DNA from: Thermogemmata fonticola
Lineage (GTDB): Bacteria; Planctomycetota; Planctomycetia; Gemmatales; Gemmataceae
Assembly: GCF_013694095.1 (NCBI RefSeq)
Contig: NZ_JACEFB010000010.1
Coordinates: forward strand, 98,882 to 162,881
DNA: 64,000 bases
Direction of reading: 5' to 3'
Each line of letters opens with the position of its first letter. Position 1 is the stretch's first letter. Shown here one piece after another: positions 28,191 through 37,820 of the stretch. Both the position numbers and the translations under genes were made by a program. Below the pieces are notes generated by a model. That model saw nothing but the letters and a program-made list of their open reading frames with translations. It was not told the origin of the DNA and did not search any database.

Positions 28191-29948
28191 ATGACTCGTT
28201 CCTGCCAAGTGAAAGGTGCCTCTGCTATGGATCGGACTGGCCAGCGATGGTGCGGGGGGATTTGTGGTATTGCCCTGCTGATAGGAGGGGGCATCAACCT
28301 CCCTTTTGGAAATTACACCCCGGCTGAAGCAGCCCCTCCTCAGTCTTCGCACAAGGGCGCTCCGGATGCAGGAGACCCTCCTCTGTTCACGGGCTGGCCG
28401 GAAACCCCACCTGCTGCCGTTCTGGTCTTGAGCGGTCAGATGTATGGGTACTTGCAACCCTGTGGTTGCAGTCGCCCGCAGCTAGGGGGGTTGGAACGGC
28501 GGGCACAATTTGTGGCCTATTTGCGAAATAAAGGCTGGCCGGTCATTGGGGTGGATGTGGGAGACCTGCCCCCTGTGGCGGGAGTCGTCCGCGAACAACA
28601 GTTGTGGAAGTACGCCATTGCCATGCAAGCCCTCCGAGAGATGGGATATGTCGCCATCGGAGCGGGAAAGGCTGAGTTCACGCAAGGTTTGTATGCTCTG
28701 CTCGACCAGTACGCAGCCATCCAGGAACGCCCGCCTTTTCTGTTAGCCGGCAATGTTCTGGGTAAGCTAGGAGCACAACTCACTCCGCGCACGGAGGCGT
28801 TTCCGGGTCCTGGCTCTCGCCCGATGGTGGGCTTGCTGGAATTGCCCCGCGTCGGTTCACTGACAATCGGGATTGCTGGAGTCGTCGGACCTTCGGTGCA
28901 AAAAGAGATCACCTCCTCGAATGCTCGGACCTTGATTGGCTTCGCTCCGGAAAAGGAGGCTTTGGCCGAAGCCGTTGTGGAGCTGAAAAAGCAGCAGACA
29001 CCGCCAGCCTTCAATGTCCTGTTGTACCAAGGGACAGAAGAAGAAGCCCAGGCTGTCGCCCGGCAGTGGCCGCAATTCCCAATCATTCTGTGCCGCTCCA
29101 CCGACGTGCTTCCGCCGGAAAAACCGCGAGAAATCACTCACCCCGATGGCAGCAGGACTTTCATCATCCATACCGGTTGGAAAGGACAATATGTCGGCGT
29201 CCTGGCAGCTTTCGCTCGGAAAACAGGCGGGTGGGATTTTCGTTACCAACGCGTTCCGCTCACGGAGCGCTGGAACACACCGGGTTCCGAGGAAGCGGCC
29301 CGGCAAGCCAATCCCATCCTCCGCCTGTTGGACACTTACTCGGAGCAGGTGCGGCGGCGCAACTACTTGGCTCAGTTCCCGGAACATGTGCATCCTGTGA
29401 CAGCCAAAGACCCTAAGCAAAAGCCAGCTTTCACCGGTTCCGAGGCCTGCCGCTCCTGTCATGCTGCGGAATATGAAGTCTGGAAACAATCCCGCCACAG
29501 CCATGCTTACGAGACGCTGGAGCACCACGCCCGCCGGCCTGCCGGACGCCAATATGATGGGGAATGTGCCGTCTGCCACACAGTCGGTCTAGGTTACAGG
29601 ACAGGTTTTCGCAATGAGCAATCCACACCTCATCTCAAGCACGTGGGGTGCGAAAGCTGTCACGGGCCGGGGAGCGCCCACGTTGCGGATCCAAAGAATT
29701 CTCTTTACCTGAGTTTGCAATCACCTTGGCGAACCGATCCTGCCGACCGGCTCCCTGATCTCGCCGTGATACAACGGCTCGCCTCCTTGACTCCCCAAGA
29801 AAGGAGCAAGGTCCCACTCTCCACCGCCCACCAGCGTGCTTTAGCCGCCGTCTCCAATATGTGTATGAATTGCCACGATGCTGATAACGACCCGCACTTC
29901 GACTTGCTAACTTATTGGCCCAAGATCATCCATCCGAGTAAGAAGTGA
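28191..29948 (+). CDS. Phosphoesterase-like domain fused to tetraheme cytochrome c
   Basis: A 585-residue exported protein. After a signal segment, residues about 65-380 resemble the calcineurin-type 5'-nucleotidase fold (VLVLSGQMYGYLQPCGC, then GVDVGDLPP), but the classical metal ligands are only partly visible, so activity is uncertain. The C-terminal 170 residues have four CXXCH heme sites (CRSCH, CAVCH, CESCH, CMNCH), in the style of cytochrome c554/multiheme cytochromes, and HSHAYETL may supply distal His ligands. The Cys pair in PCGC is also notable. Planctomycetes have many such fusions; its electron partner is unknown. Start could be ATG 28191 or 28227. Confidence 0.8.
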   Translation: MTRSCQVKGASAMDRTGQRWCGGICGIALLIGGGINLPFGNYTPAEAAPPQSSHKGAPDAGDPPLFTGWPETPPAAVLVLSGQMYGYLQPCGCSRPQLGGLERRAQFVAYLRNKGWPVIGVDVGDLPPVAGVVREQQLWKYAIAMQALREMGYVAIGAGKAEFTQGLYALLDQYAAIQERPPFLLAGNVLGKLGAQLTPRTEAFPGPGSRPMVGLLELPRVGSLTIGIAGVVGPSVQKEITSSNARTLIGFAPEKEALAEAVVELKKQQTPPAFNVLLYQGTEEEAQAVARQWPQFPIILCRSTDVLPPEKPREITHPDGSRTFIIHTGWKGQYVGVLAAFARKTGGWDFRYQRVPLTERWNTPGSEEAARQANPILRLLDTYSEQVRRRNYLAQFPEHVHPVTAKDPKQKPAFTGSEACRSCHAAEYEVWKQSRHSHAYETLEHHARRPAGRQYDGECAVCHTVGLGYRTGFRNEQSTPHLKHVGCESCHGPGSAHVADPKNSLYLSLQSPWRTDPADRLPDLAVIQRLASLTPQERSKVPLSTAHQRALAAVSNMCMNCHDADNDPHFDLLTYWPKIIHPSKK

Positions 29949-30038
29949 AGCCAGGGGCGGAGAGCATTCCGCATTTCGCTTTCGCCGGGGTGAATTCATG
30001 CTTTCCTACGCCGAAAGTTTCCCCCCACTATGCCCCTT

Positions 30039-31025
30039 CTATTTCACCAGATTCTTCAACTCACCATTCTGGAAGTGGCGTTGGATGTTCGGATCATCCG
30101 TATTGAGTTTAGGCATCACTTCGCGGGCTTTCTGCCGTCGCGCCTGAAACTCGAAACCAATCGGAGCGACGATGAGGATGGCGGCGGGGATCCACAGGAA
30201 CAGAATGGTCGGGAAGAGCATCCAGAAGCTGGCCCGCTGAGCGCGAGCATCGGCCCGCTGCCGGGAAGTCTGCCGCAGGTGGGTGGCATACTCCATCAAA
30301 GCATCGGTCACATCGTTCCCCAGTTTCTGGCATTGGTTGAGCATCAGAGATAGGTTGCGCACCTCTTCCATCTGGGAACGATTCGCCCATTGTTCAAAGG
30401 CGACGTTGAGGTTGAGCAATTCCGCCTGCCGCACAACAATGTCCAGTTCCTGGGCCATGTTCGGGAAGGGGAGACGGAGTTGGTCGGTGACGCGTCGTAA
30501 GGCGCCGAGCAGTCCTTGACCCGCCAGCAAGGCGATGGAGAGCATATCCGCAAAGACCGGCAGTCCCCGCTCAATCTCTCGGCTGCGGGCACGAGCCTTG
30601 AGGAACACATACAGGCGCGGCAGGGAGAAGCCGAGTGCCGCCAGGACCACCCCACCCAAGGCGACGTAAGGGATGTAGGGTGGTTCTACCAGCAGGGCTG
30701 CTCCCACCGCGGCGAACAACGGCGCAAAGACAAGCACCGTTCGGATAGCTCGATACTCAGCGAGAGCACGGGGGCTGTAGTATCCCGCTCGGATTAGCTC
30801 CGGAAGAATCTCTTCCCGGTCGCGGGCTTCGCCAGGCACACCGCTAGCCAAGACCTCGGTCATATCGCCGAGGATCAATTCCGCTTGGGAATCACCACTA
30901 CTGGTCTCCAACGGCATGCGGACGGCCGTCACCGTCGAGCGGCGAAAGAGAAGCAAAAAGAGCAAAAAGAAGGCCAGTGTCACACTACCGCCGACTACTA
31001 GATACCATATCCACTCTATCGTCAT
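30039..31025 (-). CDS. tadC: TadC-like type II secretion F-domain inner-membrane protein
   Basis: A 328-residue membrane protein. It has a helix at the N terminus, a pair in the middle (VLVFAPLFAAVGAALLVEPP, then VALGGVVLAALGFSLPRLY) and a last one near 285-305. The cytoplasmic T2SSF loop is seen at about 160-265 (IERGLPVFADMLSIALLAGQG). With TadB it forms the inner-membrane platform on which the pilus is built. It is the last gene of the minus-strand Tad operon, separated from tadB by an AT-rich 250-base gap. Confidence 0.87.
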   Translation of the reverse strand: MTIEWIWYLVVGGSVTLAFFLLFLLLFRRSTVTAVRMPLETSSGDSQAELILGDMTEVLASGVPGEARDREEILPELIRAGYYSPRALAEYRAIRTVLVFAPLFAAVGAALLVEPPYIPYVALGGVVLAALGFSLPRLYVFLKARARSREIERGLPVFADMLSIALLAGQGLLGALRRVTDQLRLPFPNMAQELDIVVRQAELLNLNVAFEQWANRSQMEEVRNLSLMLNQCQKLGNDVTDALMEYATHLRQTSRQRADARAQRASFWMLFPTILFLWIPAAILIVAPIGFEFQARRQKAREVMPKLNTDDPNIQRHFQNGELKNLVK

Positions 31026-31278
31026 GGCATCACCTCAATTACTACAAGCAGGTATATGGAATAATTTGGTTCCCCAGGCTCAGTAGTAGTAGCGGCAATC
31101 TTTTGTATTTACACCCTATTTCTGTTACACGAACTGTTCCTGTCTCGTCGAATCAAAGTTTCCTCACCCGTCTAGTGCAAACAAGGAAGCTCTGAGGTTG
31201 CTATATCACAATGTTAGCTTTTTTACACATTTTCTAAAATAAATATATTTTATTCCTTTCAGTTGTTTTCTGAGGCTG
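31026..31278. other. AT-rich gap inside the Tad operon
   Basis: About 250 bases, distinctly richer in A and T than the genes around it, between tadB and tadC. It holds an imperfect AAAATA...TATTTT palindrome near 31236-31252. No open frame looks real. It may carry a separate promoter for tadC. Confidence 0.5.
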
Positions 31279-32256
31279 TCAATAATCGACTTTGAGAATC
31301 TGGAGGAGCCAGACGATTCCTATGGCTTGCATAATCGCGCACATGAGTATGATACTCCAGCCGCCGGGGCTTTGCATGAAACTCTGGACATATTCCGGTT
31401 CGGCCAGGACGTAAGCGAGTAGGAGCAGTGGTGCAGCTAGTCCGATGGCAATGGCCACGATCCGTCCTTGGGCTGTGGCGGCAAGGAATTGACCACGGTA
31501 CTGATTGCGATCGCGAACGCTATCGGCTAGCCGTTCCAGGAGCAGCACCAGATTGCCGCCAGTTTGGGTGTAGAGGCCGACGGTAGAAACGAGCAGATCA
31601 AAATCCATGAGACGAATCCGGCGAGCCGTGGATTGCAGGGCGGCAGTGGGACTCAGACCCAGTTTCATCAGACCGACGGTGTGCTTCAACTCATCCGCGA
31701 GCGGGGGGGTGCCCTGTTCCGCGTAAAAGCGGATGGCTTCTTCAATCGGCAAGCCTGCACGCACGGAACCGGCGATCATGCGGAAGGCATCCGGCAATTG
31801 ATCCTGCAACTGACGGCGGTACCGCCGGCTGGCTATGGCTACCACTCCCAAAGGAATTCCCAACCCCAAGAGGATCCCCAGCACGGTCAACCCCAGGTTT
31901 TCTTTCCAGAGCCACACGCCGCCTCCAAAGAGTGTGGCCAGAAAGATCATGACAGCTAACACTCCCAGGGGAGAGGCATCCAGACCGGAGTGCCGCACAG
32001 CGGTCTCGAACCAGGTGTCGAAGCGGGTTCGCAGGTCCGGTTCTGGCTCAGGAGCGATTTTGGTCAAACCCACGCCGCTATCGGGAGGGCTAGTCAGGCG
32101 GCGTTCCGCGAGGCGACGCCGTTCGGCCAACGAACGAGAAACCACCAATATGGCAGCCAGGAGGCAGAGCACGGTAATGCCGATGCCGAACAGTCCCAGC
32201 GGTCCCAGCGATTCCACGTGTCGGTCCTCCCCAGCAAGTGGTGCCGCAAAACGCAA
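31279..32256 (-). CDS. tadB: TadB-like type II secretion F-domain inner-membrane protein
   Basis: A 325-residue membrane protein paired with TadC. The N-terminal helix GLFGIGITVLCLLAAILVV is followed by two central helices, the T2SSF cytoplasmic domain (about 155-280, with LPDAFRMIAGSVRAGLPIEE) and a final helix. Together the two proteins anchor the CpaF ATPase and the growing pilus. It lies about 140 bases downstream of cpaF on the same strand. Its first 16 residues may not be coding; a GTG start at VESLGP is possible. Confidence 0.87.
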   Translation of the reverse strand: MRFAAPLAGEDRHVESLGPLGLFGIGITVLCLLAAILVVSRSLAERRRLAERRLTSPPDSGVGLTKIAPEPEPDLRTRFDTWFETAVRHSGLDASPLGVLAVMIFLATLFGGGVWLWKENLGLTVLGILLGLGIPLGVVAIASRRYRRQLQDQLPDAFRMIAGSVRAGLPIEEAIRFYAEQGTPPLADELKHTVGLMKLGLSPTAALQSTARRIRLMDFDLLVSTVGLYTQTGGNLVLLLERLADSVRDRNQYRGQFLAATAQGRIVAIAIGLAAPLLLLAYVLAEPEYVQSFMQSPGGWSIILMCAIMQAIGIVWLLQILKVDY

Positions 32257-32397
32257 AGTCCCGCTTCCTGCATACGCCTGCGTCCTCGCCCTGCCTTACG
32301 TGGCTCAACCTAGCCAGCCGTAGGCGGGATAATGAGTTACCGCGAAGGTACACTTCATCCTTGAAGGGAATGGCCCGTCGTAACCTGACAGGGATGA

Positions 32398-33702
32398 CTA
32401 CTCGTCCTTCCAAACCCGCTCGCGGAACATGTCATCGGGTAATTCGATCCCCATGGCCTGGAACTTTTCCAGGACGCGGGGCCGATAGCCCGTGGCGTAA
32501 AACTCTCCGAAGGCCCGGCCATCGCGGACCCCAAGTTGGCGATAGCCGTAAATGTCCTTTACATGATACGGCGGCGGGTCTGTCCCCAAAAGTTCGGAAA
32601 TCCGCACCACTTTCCGCATTCCCCCTTTGAGTCGCGCCAGTTGTACCACAAGGGTAATGGCGGTAGCGATGTAATGACGGATCACCGGCACAGGCAACTC
32701 AAAACCCGCGAGCATCACCATCATTTCTAAACGGGTTAGTGCGTCGTCGGTATCGTTGGCGTGGATGGTGGTGAGGGAACCTTCATGGCCGGTATTCATG
32801 GCTTGGAGCATGTCCAGGGCTTCGCCGCCGCGGACTTCGCCCACGATGATCCGATCCGGACGCATGCGCAAGGCGTTGCGGACGAGTTCGCGCTGGCGGA
32901 TTTCCCCCGTTCCTTCCACGTTGGCAGTTTTGGTTTCCAGGCTGACCACGTGCGGTTGGCGCAACTTCAACTCCGCCGCATCTTCGATTGTGATCAAACG
33001 TTCTTCCGGAGGAATGAATTGGGACAAGGCATTGAGCAACGTGGTTTTCCCGCTGCCCGTCCCGCCGGAGATCAGGATGCTCACGCGGGCTTCTACGGCG
33101 GCCTGAAGCAGCCGGAGGAACTCCTCCGGCATGGTGCGGTTGTCAATCAGGTCCTCTCCACTGAGGCGGACACCGAAACGGCGGATCGAAAGCACTGGTC
33201 CGTTTAGTGCCAACGGCGGCAAGATAGCGTTTACGCGGGAACCGTCTTCCAAGCGGGCATCCAGCATGGGAGACATTTCATCTGCGCGCCGGCCTACGCG
33301 GGCCGCTACCCGCTGAATGATCTGAAGCAGATGAGCGTTGTCGTAAAAACGGACATCCGTCAGCTCCAAGCGGCCGTGACGCTCCACATACACTGTATGG
33401 GGGCCGTTCACCAGAATATCCGTGATTGCAGGATCGCTCATGAGCGGGTCGAGGGGTCCCAAGCCGAACACCTCGGACATGACCTCCTCGACCAGTTGCT
33501 CCCGTTCCAGCTCGTTGAGCAGTTCCGGGGCGTTGGCACAAAGCTGGGTGGCCAAATGCCGCACCTCCCGCCGGAGGCGCTGGGGTTCCCACCGATTGAG
33601 CTTCGACAGGTCGATCGTTTCCACGATCCGCTTATGGATTTCCGTCTTCAAACGGTGGTAGCGGGTATGGAACGTATCGCTGGTAGGACGTGTTTGACCC
33701 AT
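32398..33702 (-). CDS. cpaF: CpaF/TadA pilus-assembly ATPase
   Basis: The hexameric motor ATPase of the Tad pilus (type II/IV secretion ATPase). An N-terminal helical domain (FHTRYHRLKTEIHKRIVET) is followed by the RecA-like core: Walker A ISGGTGSGKTTLLNAL, Asp box LITIEDAAELKL, Walker B RPDRIIVGEVRGGEALD and His box GSLTTIHANDTDDALTRLE. I start at ATG 33702 (MGQTRPTS), which has AGGA before it; the frame is open 38 codons further but without a ribosome site. Product 434 residues. Confidence 0.95.
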   Translation of the reverse strand: MGQTRPTSDTFHTRYHRLKTEIHKRIVETIDLSKLNRWEPQRLRREVRHLATQLCANAPELLNELEREQLVEEVMSEVFGLGPLDPLMSDPAITDILVNGPHTVYVERHGRLELTDVRFYDNAHLLQIIQRVAARVGRRADEMSPMLDARLEDGSRVNAILPPLALNGPVLSIRRFGVRLSGEDLIDNRTMPEEFLRLLQAAVEARVSILISGGTGSGKTTLLNALSQFIPPEERLITIEDAAELKLRQPHVVSLETKTANVEGTGEIRQRELVRNALRMRPDRIIVGEVRGGEALDMLQAMNTGHEGSLTTIHANDTDDALTRLEMMVMLAGFELPVPVIRHYIATAITLVVQLARLKGGMRKVVRISELLGTDPPPYHVKDIYGYRQLGVRDGRAFGEFYATGYRPRVLEKFQAMGIELPDDMFRERVWKDE

Positions 33703-33891
33703 GATGTCGATCCTGATCATGACCGCCCGGCAGGCGGTCTGTGAAACATACTCGTTTTTGCCGCTCCGGCCTGGAGGGCCTGTGCCTCCTTGGCAGACCC
33801 AGTCCTGATGTTCCACCCTTTTGGAGGTGGATGCGAGTCCACAAAGCGCACGTTTGGCGGAACCGATCTCGGCTTGCCCTTGCGGATTGGG

Positions 33892-35052
33892 CTAACTGTT
33901 TGCCGATGTCAGGCGCGCCAGCAAAGCAGAGGCCAGGCGGCGTAATTCCCGGCTCAAACGCGACCAGCGGGCCGTCTGGGTTACGGACCGTCCGAGGATC
34001 AGAGCATTGTTCACCGCCCGCGGGTCGTCCGGCAACCAGGCTTCGATCTTCCGCTGCAAAGCCTCTTCCGCCTTCTGCCAGGGAACTTGTCCGGATTGAC
34101 CGTAACGGTTCGCCACGATGACGATGTCCTGGGCGGAAACCCCGTTATCGACCAGAGTACGGACATATTTCCGAGTGAGGCGCAGACCCGGCGGGTCCAG
34201 CCGCGTTAGCACCACGACCAAATCGGCAGCACGCAGGATTGCCTCTGCCTCCAGGCCATGTTGTGGTCCGGCATCCAAGACAATCCAGCGGTAAAGATTG
34301 CGCAGGATGACCTGGAAGTCGCGGACGTTGTCGGGTGTCAACTCTTCCGCCGCCAGGGTTTCCGGAAAATACGCGAGCACATCAACCTTGTCCGGATGTT
34401 GTACGGCCGTGCTGCGGACCATACTGCCGTCCATGCGCTCGCCGGCCTGGATCAACTCGGCCAGGGAGTGCTTGGGCTGGAGGTCCAAGTTCAGGGCCAA
34501 TTGGGGGACGCGAGTACCCAACTCGGCCAAGACCACATTCTGCTCCCGTTCTGCCAGAGTAAAGGCCAGGCCCGTCGCCACGGTTGTGCAACCGGCTCCG
34601 CCTACAGCCGCGGTTACACTGACGATGCGCCCGCGGATTTCGGGAACCCGCCCACTCCGGCGCAGCTCCTCGATGGCCTCCAGCAACCGATCGCGGACGG
34701 CATCGTAAGGCCAAACATCCGCAGCTCCGGCTGCACGGGCGGCTTCCACCACTTCCGCATCCTGCTGATACCGCGTGATAGCATACACCGGCTGTTGCGT
34801 TTGCTCAGCCGCTTGGCGCACCGCTCGCAAGGCGGTTGCCGTGTCTCCATCCAGGAAAACCAAGACCAGATCGCCGGGGGGTTGGCGTACCAAACGGACC
34901 CGCAGGTCACTGAGCGGCACGCAATCGCTAGCGGCGCAGTCCAATCCTAAGTGCAAAGCGGCCCGGCGACCGTGTTCCCGTTCGTGCTGTCGCTCTGCTG
35001 CTAGCAGTACGCGCATAACGCCAGAGGATTCCTCGAAGCGGGATTCAAGCAT
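33892..35052 (-). CDS. cpaE: CpaE/TadZ-like pilus-localising ATPase
   Basis: A 386-residue protein of the ParA/MinD class that helps position the Tad apparatus. The N-terminal receiver-like domain (about 1-125, with LVLVFLDGD) lacks the usual phospho-Asp context. The ATPase domain begins with the deviant Walker A GGAGCTTVATGLA, where the lysine of MinD (KGG) is replaced, and contains WIVLDAGPQHG. Such atypical sites are common in TadZ. SD GAGGGG. It ends just before cpaF and begins 33 bases after tadG, so co-transcription is clear. Confidence 0.87.
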   Translation of the reverse strand: MLESRFEESSGVMRVLLAAERQHEREHGRRAALHLGLDCAASDCVPLSDLRVRLVRQPPGDLVLVFLDGDTATALRAVRQAAEQTQQPVYAITRYQQDAEVVEAARAAGAADVWPYDAVRDRLLEAIEELRRSGRVPEIRGRIVSVTAAVGGAGCTTVATGLAFTLAEREQNVVLAELGTRVPQLALNLDLQPKHSLAELIQAGERMDGSMVRSTAVQHPDKVDVLAYFPETLAAEELTPDNVRDFQVILRNLYRWIVLDAGPQHGLEAEAILRAADLVVVLTRLDPPGLRLTRKYVRTLVDNGVSAQDIVIVANRYGQSGQVPWQKAEEALQRKIEAWLPDDPRAVNNALILGRSVTQTARWSRLSRELRRLASALLARLTSANS

Positions 35053-35084
35053 GGCGGCGTCCCCTCACCAGAGTGGCATGCGGT

Positions 35085-36308
35085 TTACTCGGCAAGTCGG
35101 ACGCGACAGACCATGCGATTATTTTCCCAAAACGCAGGGGGCGGTTCCCGCGGCTCAGTCACCACAGCGGCGTGAGGCAGAACGCAAGGTTGCAGGATTA
35201 GCACCAGATTCGACCCTTGCGTCTGGATTTCCACAATCCGGGCTGCCGTCCAACCGCTGACGCGAACCTGTCCCTGGAGCGTATCATATTCACTATAGAG
35301 TGGCCAGAGCCGCGCTGCTCCCGTACTGGCCACATTCTGTAAAGCTTCCAGCAGCATCCCACGCGCCGGACTGCCAACGGGCGGCAAGCCCGCCGCACCC
35401 GGTACATTCACCTTATTATCCCCTCGGAGCACAAAACCGCCAGCTCCAAATTGCCGTTCCAGTTCCGGTCGGCGGATTCCCTCCTGGATCTGCTGAATGG
35501 TCCCGGCGAAATCTTCCACCCCGATCTGAAGAAACAGCGCCGAGCCGGCTGCCGGAGTACTCCCCCCCAACGGCTGAAGGATTTCCGGCAAGCCATCCGC
35601 ACCGACTTGCCAGCGCCGATTGACACCGTCGTAACTCCAGGAATCGACCAAACCCTCGTGCCATTGGGCTTCCCAGCTCCGCATGTCGGTCCTGCTGGGG
35701 TCCGAATATAAGGCGATCGGGATCAGAGGGATGGGACGATCATGGCTAGGGCGATAACCGACAACGCGCCAATCCAGGAAGGCGGTGGCCCGTGCCATAA
35801 TCGCCTGCTGGGGAGGCCGGCCGCCCCACAATCCCGGCAGCGCCGAGCGCCGTACCGCGACACGCACCGCATTGATCGACGCATTGTCCCAACTGTTCGC
35901 ATCCGCTGGCAAGGGGGTTAATGTTCCTCCCAGGGGGCGGTCCAAATGGCCGATGACAATGTCGCCATCCGGGTCGTTACTCTCGTTGAGGTCCAACGTC
36001 AGGCGTTCATCGCCGGCCAAGTTGAGCTGGCCGATAGTCTGAGCCATCTGGCGGGCTTGGCGGACCCGGTTTTGCATCGGGGTTTGATAATGACTCCGCA
36101 GCAGGAGACTGTCGTCCGCCAGCAAGCGGGCACCGGCTAAAGCCGCCGCATCGGCTCCCCCTTGCGCCTCGTAGCGCACATCGCGTAGCAGGCCGACATA
36201 CACCACAAAGCCGATTAACAGGAGGAGAACAGGCAGGGCGATGAGCACGCTAACGCCGGAGGCACCGGCACGGCCACGCCAACACCGACACCGAGGCTGG
36301 GCGAACAT
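35085..36308 (-). CDS. tadG: TadG-like pilus-locus protein
   Basis: A 407-residue protein with the N-terminal Tad/TadG signature: basic residues, then one hydrophobic helix (VSVLIALPVLLLLIGFVVYV) and DVRYEAQGGADAAALAGARLL. The rest is periplasmic or surface-exposed. TadG-type proteins are minor pilus-associated proteins anchored in the inner membrane. A GGGAG site precedes the ATG. It lies between cpaB and cpaE. Confidence 0.83.
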   Translation of the reverse strand: MFAQPRCRCWRGRAGASGVSVLIALPVLLLLIGFVVYVGLLRDVRYEAQGGADAAALAGARLLADDSLLLRSHYQTPMQNRVRQARQMAQTIGQLNLAGDERLTLDLNESNDPDGDIVIGHLDRPLGGTLTPLPADANSWDNASINAVRVAVRRSALPGLWGGRPPQQAIMARATAFLDWRVVGYRPSHDRPIPLIPIALYSDPSRTDMRSWEAQWHEGLVDSWSYDGVNRRWQVGADGLPEILQPLGGSTPAAGSALFLQIGVEDFAGTIQQIQEGIRRPELERQFGAGGFVLRGDNKVNVPGAAGLPPVGSPARGMLLEALQNVASTGAARLWPLYSEYDTLQGQVRVSGWTAARIVEIQTQGSNLVLILQPCVLPHAAVVTEPREPPPAFWENNRMVCRVRLAE

Positions 36309-36525
36309 GCGAGTCTCCCTTCGGAAAGATTCAGGCCGGGCGAGCTGCTATGCACACGAGCTTCACGCACCTCCTGGCATGGGGACACGCTAGCTTTCCT
36401 GGCGGTAACTCGGAGGATCACGACACGGGCTTTCCCCGCGTCTGCCGGTGTTCTCTGCTCCCCAGGGATTACCACCGGGGGGGAACAGAGGAAACCGGAG
36501 GCTGACGACCCTTTGCTCCTCTAGA

Positions 36526-37707
36526 TCATTGCCGAGCTTGGGCAGCGCGCCGAGCCTCCTCGCACGTCTTGCACTTTTCGCCAGTGGCACTGGGCAAACG
36601 GAAGGAGATCGGTGCAGAGGCCGCCGCGGCGGGGAGGCTGCTAACCCGGCCCATGCTATCGCGGCTGCCGCCCGCTGGATAGACCGGAGTGTAGGGCGGA
36701 GGAACGGCATCGCGATTGTAGTTGCCGTTCGGATTGGGCGGCACGGCACCGGGCAGAGTCGCGGGGTGGTAAGCCCCACCGTGAGGAATGATGGTGTAAC
36801 CCGCGTCCTTGACACCCGTCAGATGGTGGATCACCGTCGCTCCTGGGGGCAGCCCGCGAGGGGGCGGCGGCTGGATGTTGAATATCCGCATCAGATCAGC
36901 GTCGCTGACCGCCATTGTTCCCTTGACGATCTTCTCGACCCGCTGGTCCTCCTGGGCATATTCCGGACTGGAAGGATCGGAGAAGACTCCGGGCGGCAGC
37001 TTCGGCGGAGGAGAAGCGGGCAGCAAGCTCAACTGGCCCCGTGTGCTGGCGTATTCGATCAAAGCTGCGCGATAGGGGTTTGTCTGCAGCGTGAAGTTCA
37101 GCGGCTTGTCGTCCGGGTCCATCATCAGCACTGTCCAGGGAGTGTTCCGCTTCATGACGATCTTGCAACTGCGAGCGATGCAGGCCGTCCGCAACTCCTG
37201 CTGATCCCCGATGGTGACCTCGGTGGTCAGGAACACGTCCACATATTCACCGACGCGCAACTGCCCGCCTACCGCTCGGCTCTTAGGAACCTGCACGTTG
37301 ACGGCCCGGGTGCCGGGTTCCAAGCGCCGGCTGATCTCCTCCGGCAGGGCGAGTTCCTCAAAGTAATCTTGCAGCAAGACCTGATCAGCCAGAACGTTCC
37401 GCTTGAGCACACGCAAGGCGGCAGCAGCAGGCATCGGCGGCAGTAGCTTCGACCGCCAGTTTTCCCCCAATCGAGCTTTGAGTACCTCCGCCTCGCTCGG
37501 ATCCAGTTCCCGGACCATGACCTGATCGGCCATGACGGTCGTTCCCTCGAACATGTTCTGCTTGGCCACCAGCACCTTGAGCGGCGGGGGTGGCGGCGGT
37601 TCCTGAGCCACCTTGCGGTCAAATAGACCGGCATACTTGGCGACCGCGACGGCCCCTAAGCCGATCAGTAACGCTAAGGCCAAGGCGAATACGGTGCTTG
37701 CTCTCAT
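36526..37707 (-). CDS. cpaB: CpaB/RcpC-like Flp pilus assembly protein
   Basis: A 393-residue periplasmic protein with one N-terminal helix (STVFALALALLIGLGAVAVA). An SAF domain at about 45-115 (LVAKQNMFEGTTVMADQV) is followed by the RcpC/CpaB domain (TRAVNVQVPKSRAVGGQLRV, then YVDVFLTTEVTIG). It stabilises the outer-membrane secretin in Tad systems. The C-terminal 120 residues are proline-rich and end with a CKTCEEA motif, whose Cys pair is unusual. SD GAGGGAG upstream. Confidence 0.9.
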   Translation of the reverse strand: MRASTVFALALALLIGLGAVAVAKYAGLFDRKVAQEPPPPPPLKVLVAKQNMFEGTTVMADQVMVRELDPSEAEVLKARLGENWRSKLLPPMPAAAALRVLKRNVLADQVLLQDYFEELALPEEISRRLEPGTRAVNVQVPKSRAVGGQLRVGEYVDVFLTTEVTIGDQQELRTACIARSCKIVMKRNTPWTVLMMDPDDKPLNFTLQTNPYRAALIEYASTRGQLSLLPASPPPKLPPGVFSDPSSPEYAQEDQRVEKIVKGTMAVSDADLMRIFNIQPPPPRGLPPGATVIHHLTGVKDAGYTIIPHGGAYHPATLPGAVPPNPNGNYNRDAVPPPYTPVYPAGGSRDSMGRVSSLPAAAASAPISFRLPSATGEKCKTCEEARRAAQARQ

Positions 37708-37820
37708 GGGCGCTCCCTCATGGGGTGTTCAACGGGGTTGAGGAATCTTCCCTGTACGGCTCCGGCTCCTGCCTCCTTGATCTCCTGGCAAGGTTCGTCT
37801 TATCCGAGGTTTTCCTGGTC

